Shown: positions 60,680-64,000 of the stretch, in pieces
Numbering within the stretch: the stretch's first letter is position 1
Layout of the letters: each line of letters begins with the position of its first letter
Assembly: GCA_011009095.1 (NCBI GenBank)
Contig: VTPC01001891.1
Coordinates: 557,538-621,537, forward strand
DNA: 64,000 nt
DNA from: Ignelater luminosus
Lineage: Eukaryota; Arthropoda; Insecta; Coleoptera; Elateridae
Direction: 5' to 3'
The notes under the pieces: model-generated
The model's database searches: none
What the model was told of the DNA's origin: nothing
What the model saw: only the letters and a program-made list of their open reading frames with translations
Program-made: the position numbers and the translations under genes

Positions 60680-61973
60680 ACACATGGGCTGAAAAATCCC
60701 AGGCCTAACAAATAGATGGCGCTAGTTCTATTGCATTCACCGCTTTTTCAGTTAGTACTAACCTTCAAAAGACAGCTGTTAAAATTTCATGATATTCTAT
60801 TCATTATTTTGTGAGTTATTGTGCTAAGAGTGACGCTACTTTTGTTATTTTCAAAACAATGGATCAAAAACAATTTCGTGTTTTAATCTTACACTGCTTC
60901 TTGATGGGAAAAAATACCGTTCAAGCGAAGCAATGGCTTGAAAAGTGTTATGGGGACTCCGCTCCATCAGAAACAACAATAAAACGTTGGTTTGCTGACT
61001 TCAAACGTGGTCGTAGAGACACCGATGATGCAGAACGCAGTGGACGTCCAAATGAGGCGATAACACCAGAAAACATCAAAAAAATTCACAAAATCGTTTT
61101 GAATGATCGAAAAGTGAAGTTGCGTGAGTTAGCTGACATTGTAAAGATATCAAAAGAACGTGTTGGCTTTATATTGCATGAGCATTTGACTATGAGAAAG
61201 CTCTGCTCAAAGTGGGTGCCGCGTTTGCTCACTGTTCACCAAAAACAAGAACGTGTTGATGTTTCTGAGCAGTGTTTGGCCATGTTTAAACGTAACAAAC
61301 CGGAATTTTTGCGTCGATATGTGACAATGGATGAATCATGGATCCATCACTTCACTCCGGAATCAAAACGATCGTCATCTAAGTGGACAGCAACTGGTGA
61401 ACCTCGTCCAAAGCGACCGAAAGCACAACAATCGGCTGGAAAGGTTATGACCTCGGTATTTTGGGATGTGCGTGGTGTAATATTCATCGACTATCTTGAG
61501 AAGGGAAATACCATCAACAGTGAATATTATATAGCGTTATTGGAGCGTTTGAAGGCCGAAATTGCAAAGAAACGACCGCACATGGCAAAGAAAAAAATTT
61601 TGTTTCATCAAGACAACGCACCGTGTCACAAGTCAATCAAAACAATGGCAAAACTACATGAATTGAACTTCGAATTGCTCCCACATCCACCGTATTCGCC
61701 AGATTTGGCTCCCAGCAGCTACTGGCTGTTCGCAGACCTAAAAAAAATGCTTGCCGGTAAGAAATTTCGCTCGAATGAAGAGGTTATCGCTGAAACTGAG
61801 TCCTATTTTGAGGCAAAAGATAAATCGTTCTACAAAAGTGGTACTGAAATGTTAGAGCGGCGCTGGAATGATTGCGTTGTTCTTGATGGAAATTACGTTG
61901 ATGAATAAAGCTAATTTTGAACAAAAAAAACCGTGTTTTCTTTGTTAGGCCTGGGACTTTTCAGCCCATGTGT
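60680..61973 (+). mobile_element. Mariner element (1294 bp), nearly intact
   Basis: Terminal inverted repeats of 33 bp start ACACATGGGCTGAAAA and differ at one position between the ends. TA flanks both sides (60678-60679, 61974-61975). Length, TIR size and a single uninterrupted transposase are those of canonical mariners, and the low divergence between ends suggests recent insertion. Confidence 0.95.
60859..61908 (+). CDS. Mariner transposase, 349 residues, third catalytic Asp replaced by Ser
   Basis: The start MDQKQFRVLILHCF is chosen because it matches the family N-terminus; an earlier in-frame ATG at 60811 adds 16 unlikely residues. Domains: paired-like helix-turn-helix DNA-binding region (about 1-110), the linker motif WVPRLL (119-124), then the DD34D catalytic core. 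Catalytic positions: Asp158 in TMDESW, Asp252 in HQDNAPCH, and position 287, exactly 35 residues after Asp252, in YSPDLAPSSYWLF, where mariners have Asp (APSDYW). The codon is AGC instead of GAC. The rest is intact with no stops or frameshifts, 349 residues versus the usual 345-350. It would bind TIRs but should not cleave (inference). Confidence 0.95.
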   Translation: MDQKQFRVLILHCFLMGKNTVQAKQWLEKCYGDSAPSETTIKRWFADFKRGRRDTDDAERSGRPNEAITPENIKKIHKIVLNDRKVKLRELADIVKISKERVGFILHEHLTMRKLCSKWVPRLLTVHQKQERVDVSEQCLAMFKRNKPEFLRRYVTMDESWIHHFTPESKRSSSKWTATGEPRPKRPKAQQSAGKVMTSVFWDVRGVIFIDYLEKGNTINSEYYIALLERLKAEIAKKRPHMAKKKILFHQDNAPCHKSIKTMAKLHELNFELLPHPPYSPDLAPSSYWLFADLKKMLAGKKFRSNEEVIAETESYFEAKDKSFYKSGTEMLERRWNDCVVLDGNYVDE

Positions 61974-63336
61974 TATTATTCATTTGTATATCGCGGGTTC
62001 ACTTTCTTTAAGTTGTTTATAAAATACAATAGAAGTATTAAATACATACGTATTAAAATGAATTATATGTAGTAATATTTAAATACAAAAAAAACAACAA
62101 ATAAATATTGATTTATCGTTAAATACTATAGGCCGACTCCAAAATTACTTATTAATAAACAATTTATAATTATCAGGGTTATATAAGTAAAAAATGTGTT
62201 CTTCGTGATAAATTACACGTAAAAGATTAATTTCTACACACGACACACAAGATTATTTTGTATATAACATCTTAGATTAATTAATATTTATTGAGTGTAT
62301 TTTTTCTTTTAATTGACGTAATATGTGTACCTATAAATTTCTAGATAAAATGGTACGTATTCAAAGATCTTTCATGAGTTGTTAGGATTTAATTTTGTAA
62401 TTACAGTTTATGTCAATTGTTTATAGCTATTTTATTACAATTTGCAATATTTATTAATTTATCTTAATAACTATTAGTAGTATTTGTTTGGAATTGCCCA
62501 AACCCTATTAGTTAGTATTACTTGGATATAAGACATATTTTAAATTAGATTTCTTAACATTCATTTGAAAAGACGCATTCCATATTTGAAAAGCGCGGTA
62601 ACAATGCTGAGTGCTACGATTGCTACGATTTTTACTGTCGACTACAACAGCCAGAAACCCCAGAAACTCGAAAGTGTTTTAGAATCGCTTTTCACTCGAT
62701 ATCGGATACGACTACATACAAATTTGCCTTGGAATAGACCTCGGATATACTCGTTGATATTATCCGAAAAAGGGCGGCAAATAAAAATTAAATTAAAACT
62801 AGAAATACAAAAACTTATAAACTATAACATACACACCTTCCTACACACAAGAAACTTGTTAACCCAGAAAATACTAAATATTTACAGTAATTGACGCAAT
62901 CTATAATAGCCTAGGACTGAAATTAATAAAATCTATACTAGCTTAGAACTTAAATTAATGAAAATATAAACACCTATAAAACTTAACCTATAAAAATTTA
63001 CGCTTACAAATTAAAAATAAAAATAATAAATACAAATACTACGCTTATAATAATATAAATACGCATATTTATACAAAAAAATTTATGAAAAAAACATCAA
63101 CGATGCGCGCAACAGGCTAAAGAATAATAATAAACATAACAGGCAATAACGGTACGGTAAATAATTCAGTAAGCTACGAATGCTACGGAAAAGTAAAAAT
63201 GGTAGCTATATGTTTACTCGACAACGAAAGCAAAACGAACAGTATCGGAATGAGATATCGTCTTCGATTCGCATACAATACGTTTCGAGTCGAGCAATCA
63301 GAATCCCACTGCCGGTTTAACATCTAGTATAAAAGC
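61974..63336. other. Intergenic sequence, nothing recognised
   Basis: AT-rich with CG-richer patches at 62580-62780 and 63190-63310. GATTGCTCGACTCGAAAC-like sequence near 63280 is an inverted match to GGATTCTAATTGCTCGAC near 60355. The frame at 62565-62894 has no recognised similarity. Confidence 0.4.
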
Positions 63337-63359
63337 CAGGGGGTGCTATGCACCCCCTG
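63337..63359. repeat. Perfect 10-bp GC-rich hairpin, 3-nt loop
   Basis: CAGGGGGTGC (63337-63346), loop TAT, GCACCCCCTG (63350-63359). Confidence 0.9.
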
Positions 63360-63947
63360 CACCTTCCTCGCGGCTCCAATGAATCTGACCAAGAATGTAA
63401 CATTAAATCAAAATCACAGTCAAAATGATAGTTTGCCACTGATAACAAATTTGACACAAGGTTTATCAGACACGCATGCGTACTAGTACCAAAATTACTT
63501 TGCGCAATGTGAAATGAAAATGAAAATATAACCTCTAATTTCACTCAATGTCAGTTGGTGTCTGTCATCAGTTTCTAATGTTTTGAGATTAATTCTTTTT
63601 GGAAAGTAAACCTTTAAATCATAACAAGTTAATTATGTCAGTGGATATAAAAACAATTTAAAAAATTCAACATAAGTCATTCCTTGATTATTTAGTAATT
63701 AGTTTAGAAACATAAAATATTTTCAGCCTGTATAATGTAAGTTAATTATTTAGTTAGTAGGTAGTTTGTATCATACCTATGTATAATATTGCATGTAATT
63801 TTGTCTTTTATTTTATTTAAATTTTGAAAAACAAGAGAAATAATATTAATGTAACAGACCTTTTACCTGTGACGGTCCTTGTCTAGCATTGTGACACAGA
63901 TTAAATAAAGTCCAGATATTTTACTTCGACAAATTTGTGGATTCTAT

Positions 63948-63949
<2 letters not shown>
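63360..63949. other. Intergenic sequence, nothing recognised
   Basis: No supported coding frame; the minus-strand frame at 63317-63544 overlaps the hairpin and has no recognised similarity. Confidence 0.4.

Positions 63950-63982
<33 letters not shown>
63950..63982. repeat. CT dinucleotide microsatellite
   Basis: CT repeats with one G interruption near 63974. Confidence 0.95.
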
Positions 63983-64000
63983 AAAGCAACTCCCAGAGCT

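Noticed and set aside
1..64000. CRISPR array, bacterial operons, rRNA genes
   Set aside because: No regularly spaced identical repeats, Shine-Dalgarno-linked genes or rRNA cores are present; this is insect nuclear DNA.

Overview
The window is AT-rich nuclear DNA of an insect. The evidence is spliced genes with short and multi-kilobase introns, a mod(mdg4)-type BTB/FLYWCH locus, insect-type mariner, Tc1, hAT, pogo and LINE debris, and many short inverted-repeat elements. The order of insect cannot be fixed from the sequence. Most of the six-frame ORFs are noise; real coding sequence is a small fraction of the 64 kb.

Layout. 1-276: transposase remnant. 2337-2558 (-): a likely first coding exon of an unidentified gene that runs out of the window to the left. 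It is divergent from 3108-8479 (+), a five-exon 1-acylglycerol-3-phosphate acyltransferase with an apparent 1-base insertion in exon 4. 9186-16128: transposon debris (a 3.3-kb inverted-repeat element, a hAT-like MITE). 16129-17188 (-): a complete five-exon calcyclin-binding protein (CacyBP/SIP). 17.5-26.3 kb: repeats, including a pentanucleotide satellite, a 3.4-kb near-palindromic foldback element carrying duplicated fragments of a zinc-binding ORF with a hAT element inserted inside it, and several MITEs.

26.8-58.3 kb (-) is the main find: a mod(mdg4)-like locus. Two common exons at the right (57439-58323) encode a BTB domain and an acidic linker and end in splice phase 1. At least three separate terminal exons (42594-42886, 32639-32895, 26817-27097) each begin with an acceptor of the matching phase, encode one FLYWCH zinc finger and carry their own stop codon. 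This predicts mutually exclusive 3' splicing to isoforms of about 373, 361 and 369 residues that share the BTB domain but differ in the finger. The very long introns between these exons are packed with transposons.

58.3-64 kb: the probable mod(mdg4) promoter region, a MITE whose left end is also found upstream of CacyBP, and a young mariner element (60680-61973). The mariner transposase frame is complete, but the third catalytic aspartate is replaced by serine. The remainder is intergenic sequence with hairpins and a CT microsatellite.
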